From positions 12,930,868 through 12,994,867 of the forward strand of contig OY754331.1 in NCBI GenBank assembly GCA_963573305.1: 64,000 nucleotides of DNA, read 5' to 3'. Shown here one piece after another: positions 1 to 11,429 of this stretch. The notes beneath the pieces were generated by a model. It ran no database searches. It was given only the letters and a program-made list of their open reading frames with translations, and was not told the DNA's origin. A program made the translations under genes and the position numbers. Within the stretch, counting starts at the first letter, position 1; each line of letters starts with the position of its first letter. Source of the stretch: Pyrrhosoma nymphula (taxonomy: Eukaryota; Arthropoda; Insecta; Odonata; Coenagrionidae).

Positions 1-10
1 GTCTTGTGCT

Positions 11-1702
11 GTGAAAATCCAGAAGAAAAACATGCTTCTTGCGTGTGTAAATATCCCAGATTCTATTTGTTACGTTTTTGGAGAGTTTACTCTGAAATTC
101 CATAAATGGCGGCATACTCCGCTTACAGAGAACCCCACACATTGCTGCTCTTTGACATGTGTTAGATTTCTGACAGGCTGGTTAAAAGAATCACGTCTCA
201 TACCGTTTGCTGTTCCCATGATTTAAAGAAAACCGAATGATCATGCAACAGATTGTTACTTCTGCATGACAAAAATATCTGGAATTACTTCGAAAACAAA
301 GAAGACTCTGCATTACACAAATAAACCATTTGCTTTGAGGCCTGAGTATCACATTGCAGAAATGCTGGTACCAAAGCCTCCGGAAAATATGGCTTAGCGT
401 GAAAATGAATTTACTGACGAACACGAAGAAGATACAGAAAGAGACAAAATAAATCTTCATGCCGACCCAACTTTTCAAAAGGCTTGTTCTTCAAAGAAGC
501 CACATCTTTTGTCGTAATGGGATCACAATGATCTTGTGCGTTACATGAAGTTGTCCAATCAACAGTCTGAGCTTTTGGCTTATAGATTCAAAGGATGGAA
601 TCTTCTAGAACATGATACGAAATGGAGTTTTTTTTCATGACCACCATACAGTATTTTCAGATTACCTCTCCTACGAAGGTCACATGGTTTTTTGTTATGA
701 TATTGTACCTGTTATGGAGACACTAGGCCAAGAACACAGTGTACATAAGTAGCGTCTGTTTATTGGTTCGAGTAATGTTAGTCTCAAAGCAGTACGTCGG
801 TACATGGGGAACAGATTTCTATTATTACAGTTTGCTCATGCAGTTAAACCGAAGGAGACATATGAGGACTTTAAACTGCTTTAGATATTTATCGAATATG
901 AGGAATATAAGTGGAACAAATGTGGAGAACTCAAAGTACTTGTAATTCTGCTTACCCTGCATCTCGGGAATACAAAGTACTGCTGCTTTCTATGAGAGTG
1001 GGACAGCAGAGACAGGAAAAACCACTATTCTGAAAAAAGAACTGTTTACTTATAATGTACTACTGTCTGAACAGAAGAATGTGCCGAACCCTCCTTTTGT
1101 TGACCCGAAAATACTAATTATGCACCTCCGCTGCATATCAAATGGGGAGTCATCAAAAACTCCATGAACGCCATGGACAAAACATCGCATGGGTTCATGT
1201 ACTAACAACAGAAATTCTTCAAGAGCAGCGATGCCAAAATTAAGGAGGAAATATTTGTAGGACCGCAAATTAGAGAATTAATGAATGATAACAATTTCTT
1301 TGAACTATTAAGTGATGTTGAAAAAATGTCTGCCTTTTTCTGCCTACTACAGGGCTGTCTTCACTAGTATCTGCAAGAACTTTGTACGCAATCATAAGGC
1401 CGAAAACTATCGAAATATTTTACAAGAATAGCTGCGATCATACCACCGTATGGGATGCAATATGTGACCGAAACTGCATTTTTTCAAACGATAATTTTGA
1501 CTTATTCACGAATAACATTGGTGCCGTTAGCGATGATAATGGTGCACGTTTCCTCCAGGATATTTCACAAATGGAAATGCAGTATCAAGGCCATTGGAGT
1601 GCTGCAATACTGTCCTATTTCTGCTGGACCTTACAAAGAGACGTTCCTGAGGCTAATTTTAGCATAAAATCGGAAAGGAAATATATTTTGGCATATTTTT
1701 AA
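11..1702 (+). pseudogene. Decayed transposon-associated ORF (arthropod repeat family)
   Basis: A single coding relic runs through this stretch. From 11 to about 640 one frame stays readable across three in-frame stops (near 227, 395 and 514); later parts continue in shifted frames. Recognisable pieces are AVPMI near 212-226, a CYFC pair near 260, KGWNLLEHDTKW near 590-625, SLKAVRRYMGNRF near 779, CCFL-stop-EWDSRDRKNHY near 980-1025, PLHIKWGVIKNSMNAMDK near 1128, DAKIKEEIFVGPQIREL near 1230, and VSDDNGARFLQDIS with QGHWSAAILSYFCWTLQRDV in the last open piece (1382-1702). I recognise this order of motifs from multi-copy, intron-less proteins seen repeatedly in arthropod genomes and probably carried by a mobile element. 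I cannot name the superfamily. No terminal repeats were seen. Inactive: several stops and frameshifts. Identification as this recurrent family is fairly secure; a mobile origin is inferred. Confidence 0.72.
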
Positions 1703-2747
1703 AACTTGAAATCACTTTTATATTGTTTAATTATTTTATTCTATCGTGTTATTATACATTTTTAACCTTTTGTGCTTGGAATTAACGCCTTACCTCGCAG
1801 GTAAATCTAGATAAAAATAAATTTAAAAAATTAGGAATTTCACCGTCTTATTCTCAGGGGTCTCAGCAAGGAAACGTTCCTGTGCACGTTTTGTTATATA
1901 TGTGTTGTGTTTCATATAAATTGTATTTCAAGGCCAACACGCAAGTAGTCTGGGGCGGTGACGCAGACACTAACTCGACTTTTATGAAAAAATCGGTTTT
2001 TTAAATTTCTGTTCTCCGGCTCCCCCTCCCTGAACCTGCGTATTCATTTGAGTATTCTACCAGCTGATTGGTAGGTTCTTGCACAGTCTCCATCCTGCAT
2101 CCTATTTTCTGAAACGTTGTCTCGTTTTCCGTCCTAAGGATGTCCCGCCATTAGATCCTGCATGGAGGGCAACTGAACCTGCATGGAGGGAAAAATTGCA
2201 TCGGCTTTCAAAGATTAAACCATGGCCAGTATCTTGAATTTGAGTTCGTTGCTCTGTAATAATTAGAATGGGAGCTGTGCATGTTTTTTACAAATAATTT
2301 TAAATCGAATAAACAGGGATTTTAAGGGGTTTTCTAGGGAGTCTCGTGAAAACAAGGCTGACGGGTAAAAACCACTTACATATTTGAATTTAGCGTAAAA
2401 ATTCCTATTAGGATCAGGTACTTTCTTTTGTGTGAAAAGAAAAAAGTTTCATCTTGTAAACCTGTGTAATAGGTACTACGCAAATCCATTGGGACAAATT
2501 AACCCGCTCCTCGTAACTCAACCTAGTCTACACCGAGTCTTGACGAATTAATAGTATCACCAATGTGATACCAACCGCTGAGGTCCATCGTGTCTCCCAT
2601 CGTTACGCCCACTGGTCTTATCTGTAGCCTCCTTCCATTATACATTCACATTTCACAACGCTATGTCTCATCTACTTCTCAATCCTACCTCTCCTCTCGC
2701 CTGTATAACTGCTCTTCTCTTGGAGGATACAGAGCAGTATTAGGTTC
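1703..2747. other. AT-rich intergenic stretch
   Basis: No gene seen. It holds a short imperfect duplication of CCTGCATGGAGGG near 2157-2195 and otherwise ordinary AT-rich sequence. The short open frame at 2590-2772 runs into the inverted repeat and has no recognisable domain. Confidence 0.5.
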
Positions 2748-2907
2748 GACAGAATCAAAACAAACTTTGTAAATTTTACAATGGATTTTATTCAATACGA
2801 CCGGTTTCATCGCATAAGCGACATCTTAAGGTGATCGTTTATGTGATGAAACCGGTCAAATTGAATAAATTCCATTGTTAAATTTACAAGTTTGTTTTGA
2901 TTCTGTC
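2748..2907. repeat. Large inverted repeat, probable retroelement tail in head-to-head copies
   Basis: Arms of about 74 bases (2748-2821 and 2835-2907) are near-complementary and separated by about 13 bases. The right arm reads GATGAAACCGGTC, then TTGAATAAATTCCATTG, then TTGTTTTGATTCTGTC; the left arm is its inverse with a few mismatches and small indels. A segment with GATGAAACC following a small stem is typical of tails of Penelope-like and some other retroelements, so an inverted pair of element ends is likely. No coding sequence lies beside it, so the family is inferred from the tail alone. Confidence 0.6.
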
Positions 2908-4571
2908 AATATGGAATTTTACAAAGTAACGCCTGAGAATATCGAATTCATCTTCAGAATTAGGTTCCATTCCTTCTTCAAACTAATTCCGGTGTATTGG
3001 GTCATGGAAAATGCTAACGTCTGGATTATTGATAATAATCCATATTATAGGCTTTCAGGAGTCATCGAGTAGAATAAGCGCCTTGGGGTATCGTTTCCAA
3101 GCGTATTTATGACGTCAGATCCTCCGGATTATGGGGATCTTCTCGCGGGAAAACAATCAAGACTAATTTGAAGAGGTATGGAATTAAAGCTATTTGCGGA
3201 AGGTATTTCACGTAATTTTGTATGACCTCGATATTAAGAAGGGTTATATGAGATATTATGGCAAGTAGTGCAAAAAAGGTTTTCAGTGGAACAGAATTTG
3301 ATGAACTTCAAGAATAATGTCCTTTAAAGCTAGAAAATTGAAAATTATTTTTTAATATTAAATTTTGTTAATTTTTTGCATAATACGTAATTGATGAATT
3401 TCAACATACATTTTAGTGTCTGATAGAAACCCAAACAAGATAGGAGAGTTTTCAAAGATTTTTCCAAGCATGATAAATATTACGTTGGTTAATGGCAAAC
3501 ATTTTGTAATAAAATGGAGTCAGACTAGTTCTCCGCTGCTTGTAGCGTAGCTGCATTTGAAAATTTGGGGACATCTTTATTTGAAACATCAGTTACCTGG
3601 AAAACAATAATGGTTAAATAAATAAAAGAGAGGAAATCATTAGTTATTAAACATTTTCTTCATATAAGCAAAAAGTTGAAACTAAGAGTATTAAATTTTT
3701 CTTCAAAAACTTTATAAAATGTGACTTCCTCCTTAACTTACCATGACCATTGTTAGTTATTCTTTTAATAATTAAACTTTAAAATGCACAATAGTATGGA
3801 AAACCACAATATTCTCTGTTAATCAACGTTAAATTGGACTTTTTGAACGAACTTATGAATGAAATTGAGATAATACTTCCATTAACAAATTCTAGTGCTG
3901 AAGCTAGAATTTCTAGATTCCTTCAAATATAAGTGTTTTCCGCATTACTTTCAGAAAAATTATCCCCTCTACATACATTTATTTATTTGTACCTATTTCA
4001 TTCTTTACCCGAAGTTATTTGTCCCAATTTTGACATCTGGACTAGAAATGACAGTGTAAATTACCTGGCTTAAATACATTAGTTTTTTAAGTTCACATTA
4101 GGATTGGAACCGTGATGGGAAAAGAAGCCCCATGGGATAACTGAGGATATCATACACTTGATCTAAGCAACTATTACTTGAAGTCACCCAAATCTATCCC
4201 AAAAGACAAGGCCTTACCTAAAGTGTAGCCAGGATTTCTTGAAGATACGCTTCTGAGAAATTTAGTCCTATCTCTATGATATAATGACTAATAGTAGATA
4301 TAACAGAGTACAAATTCAGGATAATATCCTCAAATACGACATCATAAATGTATCTATTCGAAAACTTTGACATTGAGTCTCACTTAAATGATGCAATTAA
4401 GTGTGATTCTCTGTCAGTACTTACGTTTATTTTGCACATGAAAAAAGATTTAAAAAGGGCTGTCACTGACATATTTAGGTTCAACTTGGTTGTATCTACA
4501 CCTTTTTAGGACGTGTTATATTTCTGATTCTGGAAGGTAACAAATAATGATTTCCCTAATGGTAGTTGACA
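2908..4571. other. AT-rich intergenic stretch
   Basis: No gene, RNA or clear repeat seen. All frames are densely closed. The open frame at 2875-3072 overlaps the inverted-repeat arm and looks accidental. Confidence 0.5.
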
Positions 4572-4621
4572 ATTATTTTAGTCAAGTTGTGCTGAATGGA
4601 ACGCAGCACAATTAAAATAAT
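4572..4621. repeat. Imperfect hairpin
   Basis: ATTATTTTA plus TTGTGCTG on the left pairs with CAGCACAA plus TAAAATAAT on the right across a 9-base loop, with a 6-base bulge (GTCAAG) in the left arm. It may be a small inverted repeat or a remnant of a miniature element. No function is supported. Confidence 0.45.
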
Positions 4622-4824
4622 GAACTAAATCCGTCTCTACTTCCTACAACTATACCCTCTGCAACTTTAAGTAACATGCTAAAGGCTAAAAAAAATATTG
4701 CGATAGTGAACGCATGAAACAAGTCGCAACAGCTTTTTGGAAATGTCTTCAATTTTAAACCTATAGTTGGTGGAGAGCGAGGCTATGTGCTGACGTTTAT
4801 GAATAGTTTTTATTTTTATGGGAT

Positions 4825-4893
4825 AAGGTTGTTAACCTTACGCCCAACCCCCAACCTGGAGGACCATGAGTTAGGCGTAAGGCTAACAACCTT
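4825..4893. repeat. 24-bp inverted repeat upstream of LINE fragment
   Basis: AAGGTTGTTAACC followed by TTACGCCCAAC (4825-4848) is repeated inverted at 4870-4893 with two mismatches, around a 21-base spacer rich in CC and GG. It sits just before the readable LINE frame and probably belongs to the same or a neighbouring retroelement copy. The fold would be stable as RNA. I know of no defined role. Confidence 0.55.
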
Positions 4894-4904
4894 TTATGTG
4901 ACAA

Positions 4905-5505
4905 TAATTTTAAATGGAAAAAAATGCTATTGGCATTACAAAACATATTAAGGAACAAAATTCTATCAAGAAATACTAAAGAAACAGTCTACAAAACAAT
5001 TATAAGTCCAGTAGTCGACTATATGGCAGTAGTAGACTATATGGCTTAGAAAAATGTCCAGTCCAGTAGTAGACTACATGGCTTAGAAAAATGAGCAATC
5101 AGTAAAAAGACGGAAAATAAACTTATCACCTTTGAAAATAAAATACTCAGAACAATAAATGGACCAATAAAAGAAGGGAAACAATGGCGAATTAGGTATA
5201 ACAATGAGCTAAGAGAACTCTACAAGGAAGCAGACATCGTGGCAGAAGCAAAATGTAGAAAACTGAGGTGCGCGGGTGATGTAAATAGAAGAGAGGATAG
5301 TTCATTATTGAAAAAAATAATGAAGGGGAGATCAATAGTAAAAAGACCTCCAGGAAGACCAAAACTGAAGTGGACCGACCAGGTGCTGAGGGACATGAGG
5401 AGGAAAATAAGAACAGATGAGAACACCATGCAGGACAGGCCGAGGTGGAGACAAGTCGTTGACGAGGCCAAAAACCTCTTCCGGTTTGAATGGCCACCTA
5501 AGTAA
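4905..5505 (+). pseudogene. Non-LTR retrotransposon (LINE-like), C-terminal end of reverse transcriptase ORF
   Basis: The stretch from about 5090 to the stop at 5503-5505 reads in one frame through FENKILRTINGP, WRIRYNNELRELY, AEAKCRKLRCAGDV, RPPGRPKLKWTDQVLRDMRR and DRPRWRQVVDEAK. This series (ILR.I.GP, then R...L.WAGHV, GRP...W.D, DR..WR..V..AK) marks the C-terminus of LINE ORF2 proteins of the endonuclease-reverse transcriptase type; the usual GHV is GDV here. Upstream a TGA near 5091 sits where a tryptophan is expected after GLEK. A local block containing AGTAGACTAYATGGC is repeated about three times at 5010-5085, breaking the frame. The catalytic RT part is absent, so this is a dead 5'-truncated copy. 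Clade is not assigned. Confidence 0.85.
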
Positions 5506-5514
5506 GTAAGTAAG
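5499..5514 (+). repeat. (TAAG)4 tail of the LINE copy
   Basis: Four TAAG units follow directly from the last sense codons and supply the stop codon. Short tandem tails at the 3' end are common in poly(A)-less LINEs, so this is probably the element's 3' terminus. Confidence 0.7.
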
Positions 5515-5519
5515 GTGGA

Positions 5520-5765
5520 GAGCGAAAATTCTCCAGAAAGAAAAAAAACATCCTGGTCAGGAATCGAACCCGGAAGATCTGGCATTATAACTGGCTATAA
5601 TAGCTGGCGCAATATCGAGGAATTCGGGTTTGAATCCCGGTCAAGGTGGATTATTTATATGGAGAAATTATCTGTAGATAATAAATCTGTGGAATGATTG
5701 CACTTCCGTGTCTTGAGTTATAACAATGGTTCCCCCATCTGTGAATTCATGTGGAAAATAAGTGA
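5520..5765. mobile_element. tRNA-derived SINE pieces in opposite orientations
   Basis: Two tRNA-type B-box sequences face opposite ways. On the minus strand, about 5562-5580 reads GGGTTCGATTCCTGACCAGG. On the plus strand, about 5627-5648 reads GGGTTTGAATCCCGGTCAAG, preceded by TAGCTGGCGCAATATCG as a degenerate A box. Both match the RNA polymerase III box B consensus GGTTCGANTCC. The plus copy continues into unrelated sequence to about 5765, as SINE bodies do. Neither folds as a full tRNA (no paired acceptor stem), so these are SINE heads or tRNA relics. Exact ends are uncertain. Confidence 0.55.
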
Positions 5766-5934
5766 AAACAGGTGATTTCAATGTCAGCCGCGTTATGGGC
5801 CAATTTAAATCCTTTGGACTTTTGACCGCAGAGATTAATTCTCCTTTTTTTACCCAGGTGCCCACCCAGTCGTTGCATATGCACATGACATCAACCCAAA
5901 ATTCCATATCTGTTGAACCTTTAAACTCAATATA

Positions 5935-5982
5935 CATTTGTGTATATATATATGCACATATACATATATTTATATATATTTC
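5935..5982. repeat. TA/CATA-rich microsatellite
   Basis: Imperfect alternating TA with CATA interruptions. Simple repeat only. Confidence 0.6.
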
Positions 5983-5989
5983 ACTACAG

Positions 5990-6660
5990 GACTTTGTCTC
6001 TTTCCTTTTCGCACCGCCCTCCTCTTCTCCCCATCTCCACCCAACAAAGCCCTTCCCGATCCTCTCTCTTCCCCTTGATGCTCCTTTACCCCACCCCCCA
6101 TCCTCCCCTCTCCTCACCCCCCCCCAGCCACATCTCCGCCCCGCACCCCCCCGCCAGACACCGCCGAATAGTCCTTTGTGTGTGTTCTCTCCCCACCCAC
6201 TTCCCCCGTCAAACCCCTTTTCACCTCCCTCCGATACACCCCACCTCTCTCTCGGCTCAGCGAGGCGGAAGCAATCTACTGTCGCTGCCTAGGGGTAGCC
6301 TAAAGGGGTTTGGCTTGCTACCGTACGGGGGGGATTTCCAGCGCCTAAGGCAGGCAGGCCTTCCCACGCTTCTATCCTCCGACTCCTCCCCGCTCTCCTC
6401 TCGCCTCTCCATTCCTCATATCTCTCTCCTCTCCCCCGTTCATCTTTCCCTCCGTCCCTCTCAACCACTCCTTGCCTTCCTCTTCTCGCGCTGCCTCTCC
6501 ACACCTCCCGCTTTCCCTTCACCGCCGTCGCCTCTTGAAGGATTCCTCCTTTCCCACGTCTCCTCCAATCTTTTTCTCCTCCATTTCCCGGTCCCAGTGC
6601 CTTTTTTATCCGTCTGGCAACTTTCCTTCCTCTCGCATTTGTGCTTCGTCTCTGCGTTCC
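5990..6660. repeat. C/T-rich low-complexity block
   Basis: Strongly pyrimidine-biased plus strand (runs of CTCC, TCTC, CCCC). The overlapping open frames in several registers are a by-product of composition (Pro/Ser/Leu-rich) and carry no recognisable domain. No gene is called. Confidence 0.65.
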
Positions 6661-7290
6661 TTTAATATATATCTGCGTCCAAGTGGGAGTGTGTATGTGT
6701 GCCATAACCTTTTATCTTTTATGATTTCTTCCCACCGTACGGGCTTGCTTTTTTCCCCGCCACTGTTTTATGTTGCCACGTCATTCTTCGGCATCCCAAC
6801 CTGGTCTCTCTAGTCTTCTTTCGTAAGTGTATTTTAAGCCAGCGTTTTATGTTGCCCACCACTTTTTAGCCCTTTTTTTATCTCTCCTAACTTTCTCCCA
6901 TCGTAAATTCCAGTCAGGATCTACGTTCTACTTCTTTTCTAAAAGGCATTCATGTCATATTTCACTTTAATGCTGTTTTCTACTCGTATTTTTTTATATT
7001 CTTGCTTCAAATTCTCTGAAATGCCTGTATAGACCAATTGCCACATAAAACTCTAAATTAAACAGCATTTTCTGTGACTTCTTTTGTCTCCACTGCAAGT
7101 GAAGCTACAGGTTGATGTAAAGATAAATAATAATTATGTGTGTAGGCATTGAAAGAAATGTTTTAGTTCCACGAGAGATTTTCTCAAGCATTGCCTTCTT
7201 TCTGACATCCTTTGAATCGTCCCTTTAAACCCTACATCGTACTATTTCTGACGGGTTCATCCGCAGTGCTTAATCCATAATATTCTTTCC
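6661..7290. other. Unannotated stretch
   Basis: Mixed-composition sequence grading from CT-rich to AT-rich. Nothing supportable was seen. Confidence 0.45.
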
Positions 7291-8525
7291 TTCCCCCTAT
7301 AGCTTTCTTTTTATTCCTTCGACGTCATCACTCCTGTTCCAACCCATCGTTTTCTTTCTCCATCTCACATCCCCCTCCCCACTGTTTCCCTTGCCTATCT
7401 CCCCCCTTGTAATCCGGTTCATCTCACCCCCATCCATCCAGTCAAATGTGGCCTTGCCTCCTCCACGCTTCTATCTCCTCCCACCCACACTTACAAATCC
7501 TAGAACGCTTTCACCCACTTTCCTTCCACTTTATCTCCGAACGTTCTCGTCTCGTTTCAAGTACACTTGGGGCACGCTTATTTCTCCCGCACCTATCCGC
7601 CATCGCGACGAGCCTCAACCCCCTGTTCATTACATCACCTTTTTCCCCATCACCGCCCCTTGCTCGTTACTCCCAAACCCCTTTATTCCCACCTCCCAAT
7701 TCCTCCATAGAAACCGGCTTTATCTCCAGGTTTCCTCTCCTCTTCAGTTGCACCTCTCTCCACCTTCCCTCCCAGTGGAACTAAACTCAATGCCTCCCAC
7801 ACATAGGTACCCTTCCGCACTCCATGTCTATCGCAATCTCATTTCTCTCCCATCCACACATATCCTTTATGCCCCCTTCCCATCCAACCAACCAACTTCT
7901 CCTTATCCCCTTGAGGTGTGTTGCGGTGTTAGGCGTGAGCAAGGCGAACGTGTGAGTGAGTGAAGTGGTGATTGTTGTGTGCGTGTGTGCCCTGGAATGT
8001 GTATGCGTATCTGACTGAATGGGCGTCGATGGGGGATGGTTGGGAGTTTAGTGGCGTCGGGGATTGCTCCCGCGGAAGAGGGGGGGGGAGGAGAGTGGGG
8101 AACGGGACTTATCACCCGGCACCACCAATACCACCACCGCGTCACTCATTCCTTCCTCCCTGGGACCCATCTTTACGAGGATCCTCCGCCTGCGCTACCT
8201 CCCTCCTCCCCCAACACCTTTCTCCCACCGCCTCATGCGCCATTGTCATCCCCCCCCCTCAGACCTCGCTGCTCTTCCATAACCTCCCTCTATCCACCCT
8301 CAACCACGCATTACACTCACTCACATCACACAGCCACGTCTCTTGTTTATCTATCGCAATCAAACGGCTGTTGTAAAGTCCCGCAAGGATAGTTGCTGGG
8401 CCCTCTTCCCTTCTTCTTCCACTTTCTTTGCAGGAGTTGACTGCAGAGATTTCCTACTCCACCGGAACTTGGAGACTCAGAGTTTATTTCCACCTATCCT
8501 CCTCCTTTTCTCTCATTCGTTCCTT
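7291..8525. repeat. C/T-rich low-complexity blocks with a short GT/GA-rich interruption
   Basis: Pyrimidine-rich at 7300-7915 and 8130-8520, separated by a G/T-rich segment (7915-8110) with GTGTGCGTGTGTG and a run of ten G bases. Overlapping frames on both strands have compositional, not domain-like, translations. Confidence 0.6.
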
Positions 8526-9580
8526 GTTTAGATATATTCTTTTTATGCGTTTTTTACCTCCATATTGGCCCATCTGCAAGTCGTGTGCATTTTTATCTCG
8601 CAACTCTCAGGGGTTCATCTACTTACATTGTCTAGGAGAGACCCGGAGGATGCTAAATTGCTGGAAACCTGTTCTTTTCACTGAATGATATCATGTACTT
8701 CAATTGCAGTTTTTGAGTGGATATCCATTTTTTTGGAGATATTTTACATTTTTTAACTATTTCTTTCATCACGCTTTGAACCAAACAATTATTCCTTACT
8801 TTGCCTCCCTCCATGCATGCATATTTGTGAATCTTGATAATCCCTTGCTTCAAGATCATCATCGGGAATTTTGACTTCAGTTTTGAACTGAAAAGGAAGC
8901 GCTTATGATTGAGGGAGTACTTCGTCCTATGAGTATAATTTTTTTATTTACATTTTAGTGAATCGAAAATATACGGTTAAAGGAAAAGGATCACTCAAAC
9001 AAACTTATCACCGGATGAAGATAAACTACAGCAGATTTAGTTCATGCAAAATATTTTAAGCAAATACTTTTGTGTATCAAAATCTCTTTCTTCGGAAAAA
9101 TCTTTCAGCTGTCTCGTGGTCTTTGCAATCCAACCTAAGTGTGATAGATTAACTGTCAGTAATGGTAGATTCTCGCATTAATAAACTCTTTTAAAACCAC
9201 AACCTGATTGGTTAAACCAAATTGACAAAATAATGCATTTTTGCAGCTTTACCCTTTTGCCATTTTATAAATTGTAAAATTTATAAATCATTTTTCACTC
9301 CAAAGATTTAAGAGAGGATGACATAATTGCTAGTTCCATTTTTTTTAAATCGATCGTACCTGCAAATTGTCCAAAAGTGTCTCACATGACTTCTGCGAAA
9401 TGTTCGCACACAAATTACCTCCTGTGTGCATGAGCCTACAACATATCGACCTCTGAGCATGTGTTGGGTCCCTTTCATTTCGGTGTCAGCTGCGCGAGGC
9501 GTACTTTCCAATGCAAATGCACTGTTGCGCGCGTGACCGCAAACGTTCTCGTCAAATAGGCGATGGGAATTAGTGATGGA
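8526..9580. other. AT-rich intergenic stretch
   Basis: No gene, repeat family or RNA recognised. Confidence 0.45.
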
Positions 9581-9905
9581 GTTTACCGAATGGCAGAGTG
9601 GAGGAGGAATGGTGGGGCGGGGTTTTGCAAGTGCTGTCCAAGGGGTTGAGGGGGTTGTTGGGGTGGAGCAGGGGGACGGAGGAGGGCGGGGCGGTTTGGG
9701 GAGGATGAGGTCAGTGGCAGAGGTCGCTGGTGGTTGTGGCGGCCTGTGCTGAGCTGTGTGCGATGAAGAGGGAAATTGGCGGTGGAGTGGTGTGGGCGGG
9801 TGGGGGCCAGGGTATCGGATAGGGGAGGAGGGGATGGTAGATCGGGCAGGGGTCGCTGAGGGGTGTCGATGATGAAAGGGGAGTGGAAATGTTCGACGGG
9901 CAGGA
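9581..9905. repeat. G-rich low-complexity block
   Basis: Purine-biased plus strand with many GGGG and GGTGG runs. It is the strand-inverted counterpart of the C/T-rich blocks. It could form G-quadruplexes on the plus strand, which is inferred from composition only. Confidence 0.6.
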
Positions 9906-10680
9906 AGGAAGAAGGAGAGCAGTGGATCGTGCTCTGAGGACTAACGGATCGGACGGACGAGGAAAGTCACCTTTCTATTGGATCCCACCCACGGTTATGA
10001 CTTTCCAACATTTTCCTCTCTCAAAAGAAACCACCTCGTGGGCTTCAAAACAAAATTTCAGGCTGGTTATCTAAGTGTTTTCCTATATTTTTCCAACATT
10101 GGTTCAGTTAGATACAGAGAATCCACTGTGTAAGCCTCGCAGAATTGATGATTAGGGTACGTAGTAGTTAATATTATTGGTTTTATGAAGCTCCAACAAT
10201 TATTTATTTAAAACATTTGCTTCTCGTGAACGTCATTAATTAATGGACCAATGAAATTTATACACATAATTATATCTTCATACCGACATACACTATATTA
10301 GGTATTGATTACGACAATAATTACCGGTATTCAAAGTACACCGGTAAAAAGTATCCAAAGTGGCGTTTATGAGGTATGTATTGACTAGCTAATTAGAAAA
10401 TGTAACTAGTTGCTTGTTATCAGAAATTACTACGGAATGAAATAAGCGAGTATTTGCATCAGTTCCCATGAAACTGTGTACATCCAGCCCATTCCAATAA
10501 CCTCAGACAACATTCTCACTGACTTCTCACGGATGCTGGGACGAGAAACATAATTCGAAATTGGCTCACAAGGAATATAATTGGCTTCCTCTAGCTCTCT
10601 TTCTCTCTGTGACAAAAATCTTTCGCCACGTCGCACGCTTTAATTTGAAGCCCATGGTGGTAAAAGAGGGAGGTTCAAGA
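9906..10680. other. Unannotated mixed-to-AT-rich stretch
   Basis: No supportable feature. ACCGGTA occurs twice near 10322-10347 but forms no larger structure. Confidence 0.4.
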
Positions 10681-11110
10681 GAGGGTTAGAGAATGGAGGG
10701 AGTGGCGAGTTCATGAGAGACGAAATGGAAAGAAAATGAGGAGGGTGGAATGGTGGCTGAGGAATGCGGCGGCCAAAGCAAAGGACCTTTGAACCGCGGG
10801 GACGGACGCACACTCCGGGCGGGGAGGCGGACGGGGGTTGAAGGACCGGATGGAGGTTTCGGGAGTGTCTCTCTGGGGGAGGCAACCCGCGCTTGGAGGG
10901 AAATATCCGGCCTAAATCGGTCCACGTCCATTCCCTTCGCGTCCCTGCTTTGGGGAGGGGCTCCGTGCCCACCACCCACGCCGTTACTTCCCTCTCCCAT
11001 CGCTCCCTTTTAAAGCGTGGCGCCTGGTGTCCAGCAGGAGGACGGAATGACTGGCCTGGGGGCGTGCTGTTTTGCCTCCCGGACTGACACCGGACGCCAG
11101 ACACATCTAA
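10681..11110. other. GC-rich block
   Basis: GC-rich, CpG-containing sequence, purine-rich on the left and pyrimidine-rich on the right. Frames are open on both strands, which at this composition is expected. No protein family, initiator or clear splice sites could be recognised. A weak regulatory island is possible but unsupported. Confidence 0.4.
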
Positions 11111-11429
11111 TATCAGCTCGTGTGCGGCCGCGCAAATTTGTGTGAAGAGTCACTTCATTCTGTCGCCCTTGTGAGGTGCGGTTAAGTAGTATTTGTCTCC
11201 GAGTGATTTGTAGCTCTCTACTTGATGCGGTTCTCGGGATCTCTTCTGCGGATGGAACTGTCGTTTTGTGCTTCCTGGAAACTAGTACATCAACTTATTT
11301 ACTAATTGATGCCATTATAAACTTAAAAAAATATTATTTGTCTTCCAGCAAGCTCGGATGCCCTCTTTCCCAGGTCTCTTTGTTCCCTTTTTATAGTTCC
11401 CTTATCCCAAAAATTATGAAACGTTGATG

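Noticed and set aside
5192..5585. Two minus-strand frames over the LINE fragment
   Set aside because: They are the antisense of the LINE reverse-transcriptase C-terminus, which has clear motifs on the plus strand.
5595..5650. Functional tRNA gene
   Set aside because: Box B is present but no paired acceptor stem, anticodon arm or terminator is visible; treated as SINE or tRNA relic.
5762..6705. Several long overlapping frames on both strands
   Set aside because: Translations are Pro/Ser/Leu-rich or Arg/Gly-rich as dictated by CT-rich DNA and have no domain.
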